DNA of 64,000 nucleotides, taken from the NCBI GenBank assembly GCA_019137255.1, contig WPDH01000127.1, positions 1 to 64,000 of the forward strand. The letters run 5' to 3'. The notes under the pieces were generated by a model that did not search any database, had not been told where the DNA came from, and saw only the letters and a list, made by a program, of their open reading frames with translations. Source of the stretch: Corinectria fuckeliana. Taxonomy: Eukaryota > Ascomycota > Sordariomycetes > Hypocreales > Nectriaceae. Position 1 is the stretch's first letter; each line of letters starts with the position of its first letter. This document shows positions 1 through 11,872 of the stretch, in pieces. A program made the position numbers and the translations under genes.

Positions 1-1995
1 TCTTAGTCTAAGTAGTTATGATAGTCTTAAAACAGATAGTAAAAGTTAAAGTTACTTATAAAAAGTATATAATTATTTAGAGTAGTACTAGTAATGGATT
101 ATAGTATAAGTAAGTTAGTTTTACTATTTAGAGTATTATATAAGGTAATAATTTAGTATTAGGTTTTTATAAAGGTAATACTAACCTAGTTTTTTTCTAC
201 CTATAATATTTATAACTTAAGCTTATACTATTTATTTATATAAACTATTATATACTTACTATAGTAAACTATATAGTAGTTATAATATTTTAAGTAAGCT
301 AAAACTCTTATCTTAAAGTTCTTATTTAGCTTAAAAAGTATAATTATATTATATTTACTATAAGCTTATAATATAATATAAGTAAGAGTAGTTTAATAAT
401 TAGTATTTTAATATAATACTAGTATTAATTAGTAGTTTAAGAGAGGGATAATAATAATAATAAGGCTAAGATAATTATTAAAAGAGAGAATAGTATATAA
501 GTAGCTTAGGTTTATATTAAGACTAAGCTAGTAGATACTATATATAATCTATTTATTAAGCTAAAAAGCTTTTTAGGTTTTCTTAATAAAAACTATATAA
601 GCTAAGCTAATAGTAAGAGTAATAAGAGTAAAAGCCTTTAAGTTAAAAGTTTAGTTACTATATATTCTTAAAAGTAAAAAAGTCTATTTAAGTATTCTTT
701 CTTAGTATAAGCTTAGTATAAAACTATAATAAGATAGTTATAGTTTTAAGCTAAGTGTTTACTCTTATAAAGAATATAATTTAAAAAAATCTTTTTATAT
801 TTAGTTAGGTATTTTTCTTTATTAGTATATATAGTACTTTTATAATATTTATAAGTTAAGGCTAATTTATAGTTTTAAGCTAAGTATTTAAACTTAAAGT
901 AGTTATAATATTAGGTAGGTTAAAGCCTCTTATTAAAAGGCTTATAATTATATAGTTATATATTAAGTAGTAAGCTATTATTATATAAGTAGTTAGCCTT
1001 TTTAATAAAGCTAATATATAAAATAAGATTTATTTTTATATTAAAGCTAAGTTAGCTAGTCTTTTACTTTTTAACTTAAAGGATTTTTAGTTAATTAGAT
1101 TTATTAACTTTTTTAATAAGCTTATTAGTATTATTTAAGATAAATATAAGTTAAATCTCTTTTACTATTACTATAAATATTAAGAGAGAGAGAGTTATAT
1201 TATTACTAAAAGCTTTAGTTACCTAATCTTTAGTATAAATAGCTTATATCTTATCTGTTATATAAAATATAAGAATAGTATTACCACTTAGTAGCTTTCT
1301 TACTATAATAATACTAAAGTTATTATAAGCTTAGTTTACTATCTTAATAGTATCTTTTAGGGTTTAGCTATTAATATTAAAAGATATATTTCTTATTTAA
1401 ATTATAACTTTATATTTAATATATTTATTTATTTATTTATTTATATACTATTTTAACTCTAAAGTTATTTAAACCTTCTTTTAAGTAACTTAGACTAGTT
1501 TATAATAAAAGGGAAAAACTTAATAGTAAGCTATAAGATAAAAAACCTTTTACTACTCTTACCTAAGAGAGAAGCAAGTTAGGCTTAGTATATATATATA
1601 ATAGTATAAGTTTTAAGCAGGTTAGCTTTTATAAGAAAAGCTAGTTATATACTTATTTTAATAACTTCTTATAAGGCTTAGCTTAAATTATATATTAGAA
1701 CTTATTTAATTTTAAGATAAGTTTAAGTTACTTATACTACTTATCTTTCTTATCTTTCTAAGTGTTATTCTTATTACTTAGTATATTTTCTCTAACTTTT
1801 AAAAGTATTTACTTTTTAAATTAGTTAATTAGCCTAAATACTACTAAGGCTAAATCTAAGTCTAGTCTAACTTAAGATTACTTTAAAAGCTACTTAAGCT
1901 CTTTTTAAGTAAAGTAGTTTAATACTATAGTTAGTATTAGTACTAATACTATTATATCTTATAGTAAGTATACTATATATTTATACTACTTACTT

Positions 1996-1997
1996 NN
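1996..1997. other. Two undetermined bases (NN)
   Basis: Two N characters sit inside the AT-rich block; a second pair is at 2370-2371. They mark uncertain consensus or a small collapsed or scaffolded junction, as expected in low-complexity repeat DNA. Confidence 0.95.
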
Positions 1998-3137
1998 CTA
2001 CTTACTTAGAATACTAAACTATATAAGTCTTTTTATATAAGTATTTTTTACTTATTCTTACTTTTTTTATATTATATAGTATATATAAGATTATACTAAG
2101 TATAAGCTATTATAATTATAATATACTAAAAGGATCTTACTAGTAAAAGTAAAATATATTATATCTTTTATATAATAAGCCTTCTTATAGTAGCTATACT
2201 TAGCTTATTCCTAATAGTACTATATAATATATTTAAAGTAAAAACACTTAAAGTACTACTTAAGTTAAATCTCTTTTAAATAAGACTTAGTCTAATAAAC
2301 CTTTATAGTTATAATTATATTTTAATTATAAAGTTTATTTATATCTATTAGTTTAGTTAATAATATAACNNTTATAATATATATCTTAATACTATTTACT
2401 TATTAGATATCTATTATAAGATTCTTAAATAAGCTTTTTATATAGCTAGTTAAAACTCTCTTAATAACTATTATAAACTACTTTAAGACTTAATATATAC
2501 TTATATTAAAAATAGTAAAAATCTAAGTATTATCCTTTAGAAGATTTATAATTAGTTTATAAAAGAGAATTATAATATTTCTACTAAGAAGATAATATAA
2601 GACTATTATAAGTAAGAGATAACCTCTTAAAAAAGTATAATTAATAATTATTATAATATCTAATAGTATATAAGATATAATATTAGAAGTTATACTAAGT
2701 GACCTAATAATAATCTTTCTACTAAGATAAAAGAGGATTACTTTTAATAGTAATACTATTAGAGATAAAAGTATTCTCTTATTATAAGTAACTTAAGCTT
2801 AAGTTAAAGTCTTAATAAGTATTCTCTAAAAGGTAGCTAATACTACTTTTTTAATAGTAGTTATAATTATTTCTATAAGAGATAATAAGATTAAAATCTT
2901 ACTACTTATATATTAGGTATAACTTATAGTAGTATTAGCTAAGATTATTACTATTTTTTAAACTAAGAGAAAAGTAGCTCTTAAGATAATTACTTTAAGT
3001 TTATATTTAGTTTTAATAATAAGATTTTTAAATTAATTATAAGTTATTTTTATACTAAGCTTAGCTTATAGTAAGAGTAGGTTTTATAGTGAAAAAATTT
3101 TCTTAAGAGAAAGAAAAAGATAGTTTATAATCTTAGT

Positions 3138-3305
3138 ATTTTTTATTTTATTTAGCCTGCTTATTATATATAATATAATAATAATATAAGAGTAGAAAAA
3201 AAGTAAAAAAAATCTATAAAAAAAGTTAGTTAGGTTAAAATAGATTTTAAAAGTATAACTAAAGTATAATAAGAGTAACTATTAAATGTTTATAAAAGGT
3301 TTATA
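3138..3305 (+). repeat. Dispersed AT-rich repeat, copy A
   Basis: This stretch resembles 9288-9455 in the same orientation. Both have a T-run, then TTATTATATA, then TAATAATATAAGAGTA, then TTAGTTAAAAT or a close variant, and finally ACTAAAGTATA followed by AGTAAGAGTA-like sequence. Small indels and many A/T or transition differences separate the copies. About 6.15 kb lies between them, which would suit the two ends of one decayed element, but terminal motifs are too eroded to prove it. Confidence 0.55.
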
Positions 3306-6300
3306 TATTATATTTAATATAACTTTTAGTTATTTACTTTATATTTCTCTAGTTTAAAAGTACTAAGTTTTATATTATAATTAATATATAAGAGGGTTAG
3401 TCTCTTTTTTAATTTAAAGGTATAATAAGAGCTGTATTAATAATAAAAGTAAGAGTTATAGTAATATTTATAGTGATTTAGTCTTTAAGAGCTGTTTTAT
3501 AGTTATATATAGTATTCTTCTTATATAAGATATAAGCTTATAACTTATATATAAATATATAAGTTTAGATAATATATTAAACTTATTTAAGAGATATAAT
3601 AAGAATAATTTTAATAATAATATTATATGTTTTATTTTCTAAGTTATTTACTAGTATTTTACTTAGTTTTATAACAGGTTTATTATTTTTACTTAGTATA
3701 TACTAGCTAATTTTTATAAAAGAGTTATACTAATTTTAGTTAAGTTTATATACTGTTAAATTAATAGCTATTAGAAGCATATTAGTACTATTACTATAGT
3801 CTTAATACACTATTATTCTTAAGGTAATATATATATAAGAATTTAAATTCTAGTGTTAAAATATATTTTAAAGGCAGATTAAGACTATAATAAGTAAAAA
3901 CTAAGTATTTTATATAAGTTATATTTTATAGTTATATATCTTATTATATATCTTAGCTAAGTCTTATATAATACTAAGAAAAACTACTAGCTAATAGAAA
4001 TAAAAATAGTATACTTAGTTTAAATATACTAAAAAGCTTAAATAATAATCTAGTTAATATAAAAAGATAAAGTAATTATACTTACTAACTATTTTACTAT
4101 TTATATCTTAGTCTACTAAAAGTTAGCTTTTACTAACACCTTATAGAATAATAATTATCTTACTCTAGTTTTATAATACTTTAGCTAGTACTTATTAGAT
4201 ATCTAATATATTTTAAGACTAACTAATATAGTATTAAACACACTTTTAAGGCTTTTAAGCTAAAAAGATATATAAGATAGCACTAAGAAAAACAAACTAA
4301 ACTACTTTTAAAAAGAAGAGAAACTAGTTACTTATACTTTTTACTTTATAAAAGCTAGTATATAAACTAGTTTACACTAAGAAATTATTAACTAGTATCT
4401 TAAAAAAGTAAAATAAGTAGTAATTTTAATATAGCTTAGTAAAAAAAATAAGATCTTAAAGCTTCTCTTCTTCTAATAAAATAAACTTATTTACTTATAA
4501 GAGAATAATAAATACTAATAGCTATACTTACTTATTAATATAAGCTAAAAAGTTATTTAAAATAACTATAAGTAAAACTTTTACCTAAAGAAAGTATAAT
4601 TTTAATAAGACTTATTAAGTTTTTTTATAATAACTAACTTATACTAAGAAATCTAAATAGTATAAGATAAATATAATATATATAGTAAAAACCTTACTAA
4701 CTACTAGAAACTACTAAGCTAACTAATACTTATTTAAAGCCTTTTAATCTTATTTTATATAATTATAATAGACTTTATTATAAGACTGCTAGTTATAAAA
4801 GCTAAAAAAATACTATAGCTAAACTTAAAAAAGTAGTTTTTTAACTACTTACTAACTATTACTTATAAGTAGTATTAAATATACCTACTTATACTAAAAA
4901 ACAATTAGTATACTACTAAAAACTAAGTATAAGTACTATTTATAAAACTAATATAATATAACTAAGAAATCTTATATAGTATTATATCTAACTAAAATAT
5001 AAAGTTTATATTAAAATTCTAGTAAGATTTATAAATAGTATTTAAAACTAAGCTTTTTATATTAATAGTATAGTATTTATAAACTAATAAAACTATAAAA
5101 AGATAAAATTAGATAGTAAAAATAGCCTTTTAATATTTTACTAGTGACTTTTTAAGCTAGATTTAAGTTTTAGCTCTTATCTCTCTCTAGTTTAGCTTAA
5201 ATAACTTATATTTATTAGCTATTAATATATTACTAAGTAAGCTAGTTACTAGGTAGCACTTAAATAATAAGCTATAATAGCTAAAAGATAAATCTAACAC
5301 TTTTAATTAGGATATTTTTTATAATAAAGCTAAACTCTTTTTAGCCTTTATATAAATAGTTATAAAACACTAGTATAACTAGAAATACTAACTAGTAAAA
5401 TATAAACTAAAAGACTAAGTCTAGTTAAAACTTTATAAGAAAGAATATATAGTAGTAAATAACTATATAAAAAAACTAAAAGAGAAAAAAACTAAATTAT
5501 ATAAGATTCTTAAGCAAGTAGAAAACCTAGTATATAAGCTTAAAATAAAAAATAACCTTAATATCTACCTAGTAATATTAGTTACTTAACTTAAGCTAGT
5601 AAATAAACTAATTAGATAACTAAAAGTTATCCTAATAAAAGACTATAAGATAAAAAACTAAAAAGATAAGTATAAACACTAGAAAGTTAATTAAGTAATT
5701 AAATCTTAAATATAAAAGTAAGAAAAAGAAAAACTAAAAATAAAGTATCTTATTATATAGAAAAAATAGCTAAGTAACTATAACCTCTAGCTAGAAAAAA
5801 ACACTATTAAAAGTAATAAGCTTATTATAAAATACTAGGTAAGAAAGTAATATAAAGTAAAACTTATAGAGAAATAAAAGTATAAGTATAATAAGTTATA
5901 ACTAGTTATATAAATAATAACTACACTAGTTAAAAAACAGACTAAGAATTATATAACTAACTAAATATATAATACTATTAAGGCCTTATACTAAAAGTAT
6001 AAAAAGCTAAAAAAAAACCTTATACTATAAAATACTATAATATTAAGAGTGCTAGCTAAAAAGAGTCTTATTTAGAAAATCCTAAGTTATAATAGTAAAT
6101 CACTTAGAGTAATAGCTTAGTATATTTACTACTATCTTACTAAAAACACTATTAACAGCTGTTACTAGCTACTAGTAAGATATATAAGTAAGAAATTAAC
6201 ACTTTATAACTTAGTATACTATTTCTTTTATTATTATTTTCCTTTTATATACTACTACTTTTACTTCTTAGAGAAGAAAGCTATAATCTTATACTACTAA

Positions 6301-8012
6301 TATATAAGAGATATCTTATAATACTAAATAAGAAGAATAAGTACTATTTTAAGTTCTCTTATTAAGTAATATATTTCTATTTAAAGACTAAAAGCTATAC
6401 TAGCTGTTTAAAAACTAACTTATCTAATATCTCTCTTATTTTTAGTATAAAAGTTATTATTAAGCTATCTAGTTATATAGTAACAAGTATAACTTTAAAA
6501 CAGCTAAAAGCTCTAACTAATACTATATTTAAATTAAAACCTTTTTATAATACTATAGATATTTTTACTAGCTTATATAAACTAAAAGCTATAACTTTAA
6601 TACTAGGTTTATTAACTAATAAAACTAAATATATTATTATAATAACTTAAACTATAACTAATATAAAACTTTAAATAAAGCTATAAGTAAAGTTATAAGT
6701 AAAGCTAAAAGTAAGACAGCTAGTAAACTAAGTATACTACTATATAAGATATTATACTAGATATAAGAATAAAACAAGTAGTATTAAGATAGTAGCTTTT
6801 TTTTAGCAGAAAGTGCTTACACTTTTATTATAAGCTTTAATAATATAACTAGGCTAATATAAACTAATATTTATAAGCTAACTATATTTATTATTAGGAA
6901 AATTAAGGTTTTTATAATTTTTACTAAGATACTTAAGTAAATTACTAAGGTAACCTCTTAGTAGCTACCTGCCCTAATTAATAAAGCTTAAAAAACTCTT
7001 AATAAGATTAGAAGATTAGTAAATAGCTATACTTATATTAACTTAGTATACTAATTATAGCTTAATATTTAGTAATAGATTAACACTCTTATTAGCTTAT
7101 TACTTAAATATACTTATTTTACTAATCTTATTTTAAGTATTTTAACTTATAAGCTAAAATACTAGCTTTTAATAATAGCTCTAGCTAAGACTATAACCCT
7201 CTAAGAAAATAATAATAAAAATCTATTTATATTATAAAATATTATCACTCTTGCTAAGTATAGTACTACTAATACACTCTTAGCAGCTATTAATAATAGT
7301 ATAGCTATAATTTTATAATAAGTAATAATAAGTATATAACTTAAGATTACTACTTTATATAATAATATACTTATTATCCTAAAAGCTATAGTCTAATATA
7401 AAAAAGAAATCACCTTAGTGTAATATATCTAGATAGCTAACTAAGTTATTTAGTTTCTTAATCTTAATATAGCTAAGTATTTTACTAAATATTATTAGGT
7501 TTACTATAAAATAATATAACTAGACTGTTTTTTATACTAAATAGTATAAATAGTAAAAATATCTCTAAAATTAATAATTTATCTTAATAATATACTATAA
7601 GTAGTTAGCTTTCTTAATAATAATATAACTAAGTTAGCTAACTAAATAGTATAATAAGAGTTTTTTTCTAACTTAGAGACTACTACTAAAGTTATTAAAA
7701 TAGTATTATAGTTTTATAAGAAGAGTAAGTAAAATATAGTTAGAAGACTTACTCTTATTACTCTTACTAATACTAAATATAATATATAAGCTATTAGCCT
7801 TCTAATAGTACTTTACACTATTAAGATTAGTAAATACTAACTTTACTAACCTGTTTTTACTAACACTAAGAAGTATAGTATACTTATTATAGTTATAAAT
7901 TTAAAAAAGCTTATAAGAGAAGAGTATAAGAGTATAACTAATAATATATTTAAGAAATTCTTAATAAACTAAATAGGCAGAGAGAGTATAATAAATAAGA
8001 AGCCTAATAAGA

Positions 8013-8183
8013 TGTAAGAGTATAGCTAAGCAGAGAGCTTACTAAGAGCTTACTAAGAGAGCTCTCTTATAACCTATTATATAGTATAATTAAGTAACAC
8101 AGCTTACTTAAATTATTTAATCTTTTTAGCCTTATAGCTAGGACTTTCTATTAAAGGTTAGATATACTGCTCTAACTCTTATA
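8013..8183 (+). repeat. Left terminal repeat of miniature LTR element
   Basis: 171 bp, begins TG and ends TATA. It contains the palindrome AGAGAGCTCTCT. It carries more TA steps than its partner at 8560-8730 (for example TATTATATAG here against TGTTATGTAA there), so this end looks more heavily mutated. Confidence 0.75.
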
Positions 8184-8543
8184 ATTATTTAAGTATATAT
8201 TAGGTTTAGTACTATACAGAAGGTTATACATTTAAGTCCTAGTATAAGCCTAACTATAGAAAAAAGATTCTTATAACCGTAATAAGCGCTAAGCTTATAA
8301 GAATAAGCATATATAGTTGCCTACTACAACTAAAGCCTTAAGGGTTAACAGCAGTAGTTATCTTAGGCCTAAAAGCTAGGCTACCCTTTAACACACATAT
8401 ATATACAGGTATGATAAGATCGCTATATTCCTAACCTTATAGGGGCTAACCCTTTATAATAGTATAGAAGAGGCTGCCTACACCTAGAGCAGAAGAGGCT
8501 ATACTATACCTACTAATAAGCTAGCAGCCTAAGATGTACTATT

Positions 8544-8555
8544 AAGAGGGGGGGA
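8544..8555 (+). other. Polypurine tract
   Basis: AAGAGGGGGGGA is an uninterrupted purine run with seven consecutive G, lying 4 nt upstream of the right terminal repeat. This is where the plus-strand primer of an LTR retroelement is expected. Its survival in an otherwise G-poor block supports the element call. Confidence 0.6.
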
Positions 8556-8559
8556 TAAT

Positions 8560-8730
8560 TATAAGGGTACAGCTAAGTAGAGAGCTCACTAAGAGCTCGC
8601 TAAGAGAGCTCTCTTATAACCTGTTATGTAACATAATTAAGTAACACAGCTTACTCAAATTGTTTAATCTTTTTAGCCTTATAGCTAGGACTTTTTATTA
8701 AAGGTTAGGCATACTACCCTAACTCTTATA
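8560..8730 (+). repeat. Right terminal repeat of miniature LTR element
   Basis: 171 bp, gap-free match to 8013-8183 with only transitions. It retains CG, CA and TG steps that are TA in the left copy and is followed by the putative target duplication TAAGG. Confidence 0.75.
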
Positions 8731-9028
8731 TAAGGCTAAGATATTTCCTTATATATAATAGTAAATATAAGATAAGCACTTTTAGATTAAGAAATTTCTA
8801 TATATAACTATTAAGAAAACTCCTACTAGTATAAGAAATAGCCTAGCTGTAATTAATATAAACACACTAAGAATAGTATACCTTCTCTTATTATAAGAAT
8901 TTATTATAAAATAAGCTAGATAGAGAGTTATTACTAGCTAGTAACAGCTTAGGTTATAACCTTAAAGAGAGCTACTAAGAAGTAGCTATAATAAGAGGAG
9001 AAATCTCTTACTAATTAGGCTGGGAATT

Positions 9029-9070
9029 ATCTTAGAAAATCCTAAGATAGTCTTAAGAAAATCCTAAGAC
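9029..9070. repeat. Tandem pair of near-identical hairpins
   Basis: Two adjacent inverted repeats share the loop core GAAAATCC. The first pairs ATCTTAG (9029-9035) with CTAAGAT (9042-9048). The second pairs GTCTTA (9050-9055) with TAAGAC (9065-9070). They may be the eroded end of another element; no coding sense is visible. Confidence 0.5.
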
Positions 9071-9287
9071 TTATTTAAAGATTTCCTAAAAAGTAACTAA
9101 AAAGTACTTTAAGACTTTCTCTTATATAAGAGAAAAACCTTCTCTAAAATAAATAAAGAAATTATTAATTTATTATCTTACTATCTTACTTACTAGCTTA
9201 AGATATCTTAATTATATAAGTAAAGATTCTCTCCTCTAGTAGTATTTACTTTATAAATCTTTAATTTAGTTAATTTTATATTACTTA

Positions 9288-9455
9288 ATTTTTTTTATTT
9301 TACTTAATATACTTATTATATATATAGTAGTAATAATATAAGAGTAAAAATAAGATAAAAAAGGTTTATAAATAATATTAATTTAGTTAAAATTAATTTT
9401 AAGTAAATAACTAAAGTATAGTAAGAGTATTTATAAATATTTATAAGAGTTTTTT
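9288..9455 (+). repeat. Dispersed AT-rich repeat, copy B
   Basis: Same-orientation partner of 3138-3305, described there. It ends just before a long T-run at about 9450-9463 and lies only some 75 bases upstream of the first normal-composition ORF. Confidence 0.55.
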
Positions 9456-9529
9456 TTTTTTATAGTCTTTTTATTTTCTAAATATAGTATAAGAGTTATA
9501 AAAAAGAGTAGAGTTAACTTATTATTAAG

Positions 9530-9955
9530 ATGTCAGACTGTATGCTTCCTAAGCAAGAGCCCACCTGCTCTAACCCGCCTAGGCAAGAGACCGCCGATCC
9601 GCAGGCCGCCGAGCAAGAGGCACCCAATCTCCGCCCTGCTAACTGCCTCTCATCTCGATGGCAGCCCCTTATTATTACAGTAGACGATATGCTCCTTGCC
9701 GGTTACGCTAAAGATACCACGACTCGACTTGGCGGTAGTGCATTTGCTGGTACATATACTTCTGCCAAGTGCATCTGGGGACTGCACATCCCTCCATACA
9801 TCAAAATCACGATCAAGATACAGGATGGGATGGAGCCTTATTACCTTCTTGGCGCAACAATCAAACTGCAATCCCTTGCAGCACCAGCTGAGTACTTTGT
9901 CCTTCCGACTTCAGATGCTGAAGCTGTTGATCGTTTCATCTCGGATACTACATAG
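9530..9955 (+). CDS. Small protein of unknown function at the RIP border
   Basis: A 141-residue frame starting exactly where the AT-rich block stops. I do not recognise the family. The first 40 residues are Pro/Glu/Gln-rich and look disordered. The rest has a folded-looking mix of hydrophobic strands (LIITVDDMLL, KITIKIQ, YYLLGATIKLQ). No signal peptide or membrane segment is visible. The frame stops at a TAG, but reading resumes in frame for 12 sensible residues (DLNGLCNRIISE) to a second TAG at 9992-9994. A CAG-to-TAG change, as RIP makes, could have truncated a slightly longer protein. The promoter would have to lie within the AT-rich block, so expression is doubtful. It could also be a gene remnant. 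Confidence 0.45.
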   Translation: MSDCMLPKQEPTCSNPPRQETADPQAAEQEAPNLRPANCLSSRWQPLIITVDDMLLAGYAKDTTTRLGGSAFAGTYTSAKCIWGLHIPPYIKITIKIQDGMEPYYLLGATIKLQSLAAPAEYFVLPTSDAEAVDRFISDTT

Positions 9956-10397
9956 GATCTCAACGGCCTTTGCAACAGAATCATCAGCGAGTAGCTATTC
10001 TTCTTATAAAGTGACAAATCTTACTGCGCTGCAATCTTACCGCTCTTCTTTCCCAGTTGGAACTAGTATTGCAACAAGATAACATATTCAGGTCAAGATC
10101 CTGTCCCAGTCCCTGGCAACTATTTCGGTGTTTTGAAGACGGCGTGAACATAAAACCATCACGATGTTCATTTCAATGTATAAATGTCATCTTATACGTT
10201 CTATGTGCTTCCTGGTAGCTCCTCTATACAGTGTATGTCAATCACCAACATCGTTCAATCATATAATGCTGCCCCATCAAAAGACACTCCTGTCCAAAAC
10301 GCCATCGCAATGCACGTCATGCAAGCCCATCCGGAATTGTGCCCACGTACAACAAAAAACACAAGAAGCAAAAACTATCAAACACCAAGGTCAACTC
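9956..10397. other. Gene-free spacer
   Basis: Normal-composition sequence between the border ORF and the 3' end of the aspartic protease. It holds only short overlapping frames with no recognisable product, and presumably the 3' UTR of the protease. Confidence 0.6.
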
Positions 10398-11872
10398 TCA
10401 GGCCAGCGACCCCGCAAACGCAAGGAGCAACGTAGCAACGCCTACCAGCACCGGCGCCGAGCTGCAAGGTAATATCGCTGCTGCTCCAGACCCTGCAGGC
10501 AAACCAGACTCGGCAGCAACAAGGCCACTTGCGTCCGTCGCCGAGGGTACGGCGTTCTCGCCCGTCCCAATCTCAGCAATATCCGTCCCGGTAGCGTTGA
10601 AGTTGCTCTGGGCCAGTGAGATTTCGTTGTTCTCCAGGTCAAACACGACGTACGCGCTTCTTAGGAACGAATCGCCCAGCACGTTGGTCCCAGTCGTTGG
10701 GGCAATGCCGAACATGCAGGCCTCCGAGCCGTCGTCAAAGGACAGCTGACGGCCCGTGACAACGAGATAATCGATGACTAATTCGCTCATGGGGACCACG
10801 ATCTCGGCCGGATCGCTGAAACTAAAGGTAAAGTTCCCAGTCTCTGAGGCGAGGGAGCAGGAGACCAAGGCGACACCGCTCTCTTCCTGGTATACCGCGC
10901 CTACCTGGTCGAAGATGGTGTCGGTGATGCTTTCGGGGAGGTATGTCAGGGAGGAACCCGTGTCGAGCAGAACGGCAAGGGCAATGTCGTCGCCGAGGGT
11001 GGTCGACCCGAAGCTCAAGCCCGTAAGGGTAATGAAGAACTCGCTATACACGCCGCCGTTCTTCTCGACGGGTACCGTAACCAACTCGCCTTCATATTGT
11101 GCGCGATCGACACCACCAAAAAGAATAGTGCCTGTTCCCGAGCTGAGGTCGTTGAGCCACAGACTGTAGGCGTTGGAAGCGATCAGTCCATCGGCCGCCA
11201 TCTTGGCCGGGAGGTTATGGTATGTGCCTTCACCAGCTTGGTCGGCTTGCGCTTCGTTGATGTCGTAGCCAATACCCAAAACACCCTGATCGGAGGTGCT
11301 CTCGTATCCCACGCCGAATTGTAAGTTGGAGATCTTGACATCTCCTACACGGAAGGTGTCGGTGGCATAGTCTCCAGAGGCACCGGACCCGTCGGCGTAC
11401 GAAATGTTAAAGCCACTGTCGATGTACTCATACGTAGATGACTTGTTTGCATTGTAAGTCCCCGACTCCCCACAGGAATTCGTGGGGGTTGAACACAGTG
11501 TCGAATTCAGCGTGTTGACCCACAGGTCACTGCTTCCAGTGTCCAAGTGTAAGCGAAAGCTTTGCTTCGGGGTGCCCAAGGAGGCGTTGAAGAAATAGAG
11601 GGTTTGCTGGTCTGTAGTCAGCAAGCCAGGGACTACATACGGGGGCAGCGGAAAGGGAGGCCAACCTCGTTATCGATGTCGACATCGACCGAGCCACTGC
11701 GGCGTCGTTGGCGACTCCTGTCGTGCGTAATGGGATCTCGAACTTGGTGTCGATGCAAGTCGAGGCTCATTACACGTGGGTCACCGCCATCTTGTCTTTT
11801 GTGTAGGGATACGGCCCCAGTTGTTGACATGCTCGAGACGGCGGCGGCGAGGAACAACTGAAGAGGCTTCAT
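10398..11872 (-). CDS. Secreted, GPI-type aspartic protease (yapsin/pepsin A1 family)
   Basis: Two exons, 11872-11666 and 11606-10398 (471 aa), joined across a 59-nt intron (11607-11665) with a CTGAC branch site. The join restores a typical propeptide-to-mature junction (..DIDNE/QTLYFF..). A hydrophobic signal peptide occupies roughly residues 1-20, followed by KR at about 25 and an RRR site, likely Kex2-type processing points. Both catalytic motifs are intact: DTGSS at 91 and DTGSS at 284. The flap Tyr is in YADGSG. The C-terminus is a Ser/Ala/Gly-rich stalk ending in a hydrophobic tail (PVLVGVATLLLAFAGSLA), consistent with GPI anchoring at the plasma membrane or wall. Yapsin-like enzymes process cell-surface proteins; the substrate here is unknown. 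It is the first clearly functional gene beside the repeat block. Confidence 0.9.

Larger units (their letters stand above)
8013..8730 (+). mobile_element. Miniature LTR (TRIM-like) retroelement
   Basis: The 718-bp element is bounded by two 171-bp direct repeats that align without a gap at a fixed offset of 547 bases. Every difference I see between them is a transition, as RIP produces. The left copy begins TG; the right copy begins TA, a RIP-type change. Both end CTTATA, explicable as a mutated CTTACA, so the TG...CA ends of an LTR are recoverable. Flanking 5-mers are TAAGA (8008-8012) and TAAGG (8731-8735), a likely target-site duplication with one G-to-A change. A polypurine tract lies 4 nt before the right repeat. 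The 376-bp interior has no coding frame, so the element would depend on a partner for transposition. No primer-binding site was recognised after the left repeat. Confidence 0.75.
1..9529. repeat. AT-rich RIP-degenerated repeat block
   Basis: Almost every base step here is TA, AT, AA or TT. CA, TG and CG steps are rare compared with the rest of the window, ATG is scarce, and TAA/TAG stops occur in all frames, so no reading frame of useful length survives. This is the pattern expected when RIP converts CpA to TpA on both strands of duplicated DNA. From about 8.2 kb on, CG, CA and TG steps reappear in patches, so damage is uneven. I cannot identify the original coding domains of the elements by eye. 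The block ends abruptly at the ATG of the ORF at 9530, where composition switches to normal. Confidence 0.9.

Noticed and set aside
1..200. Possible chromosome end next to the AT-rich block
   Set aside because: No TTAGGG/CCCTAA telomere repeats are present, so a subtelomeric position is not supported.
11612..11640. 29-nt mini-intron in the aspartic protease using a perfect GTATGT donor
   Set aside because: It is in phase but far shorter than any other intron here. The 59-nt alternative gives the family-typical propeptide junction and a normal branch site.
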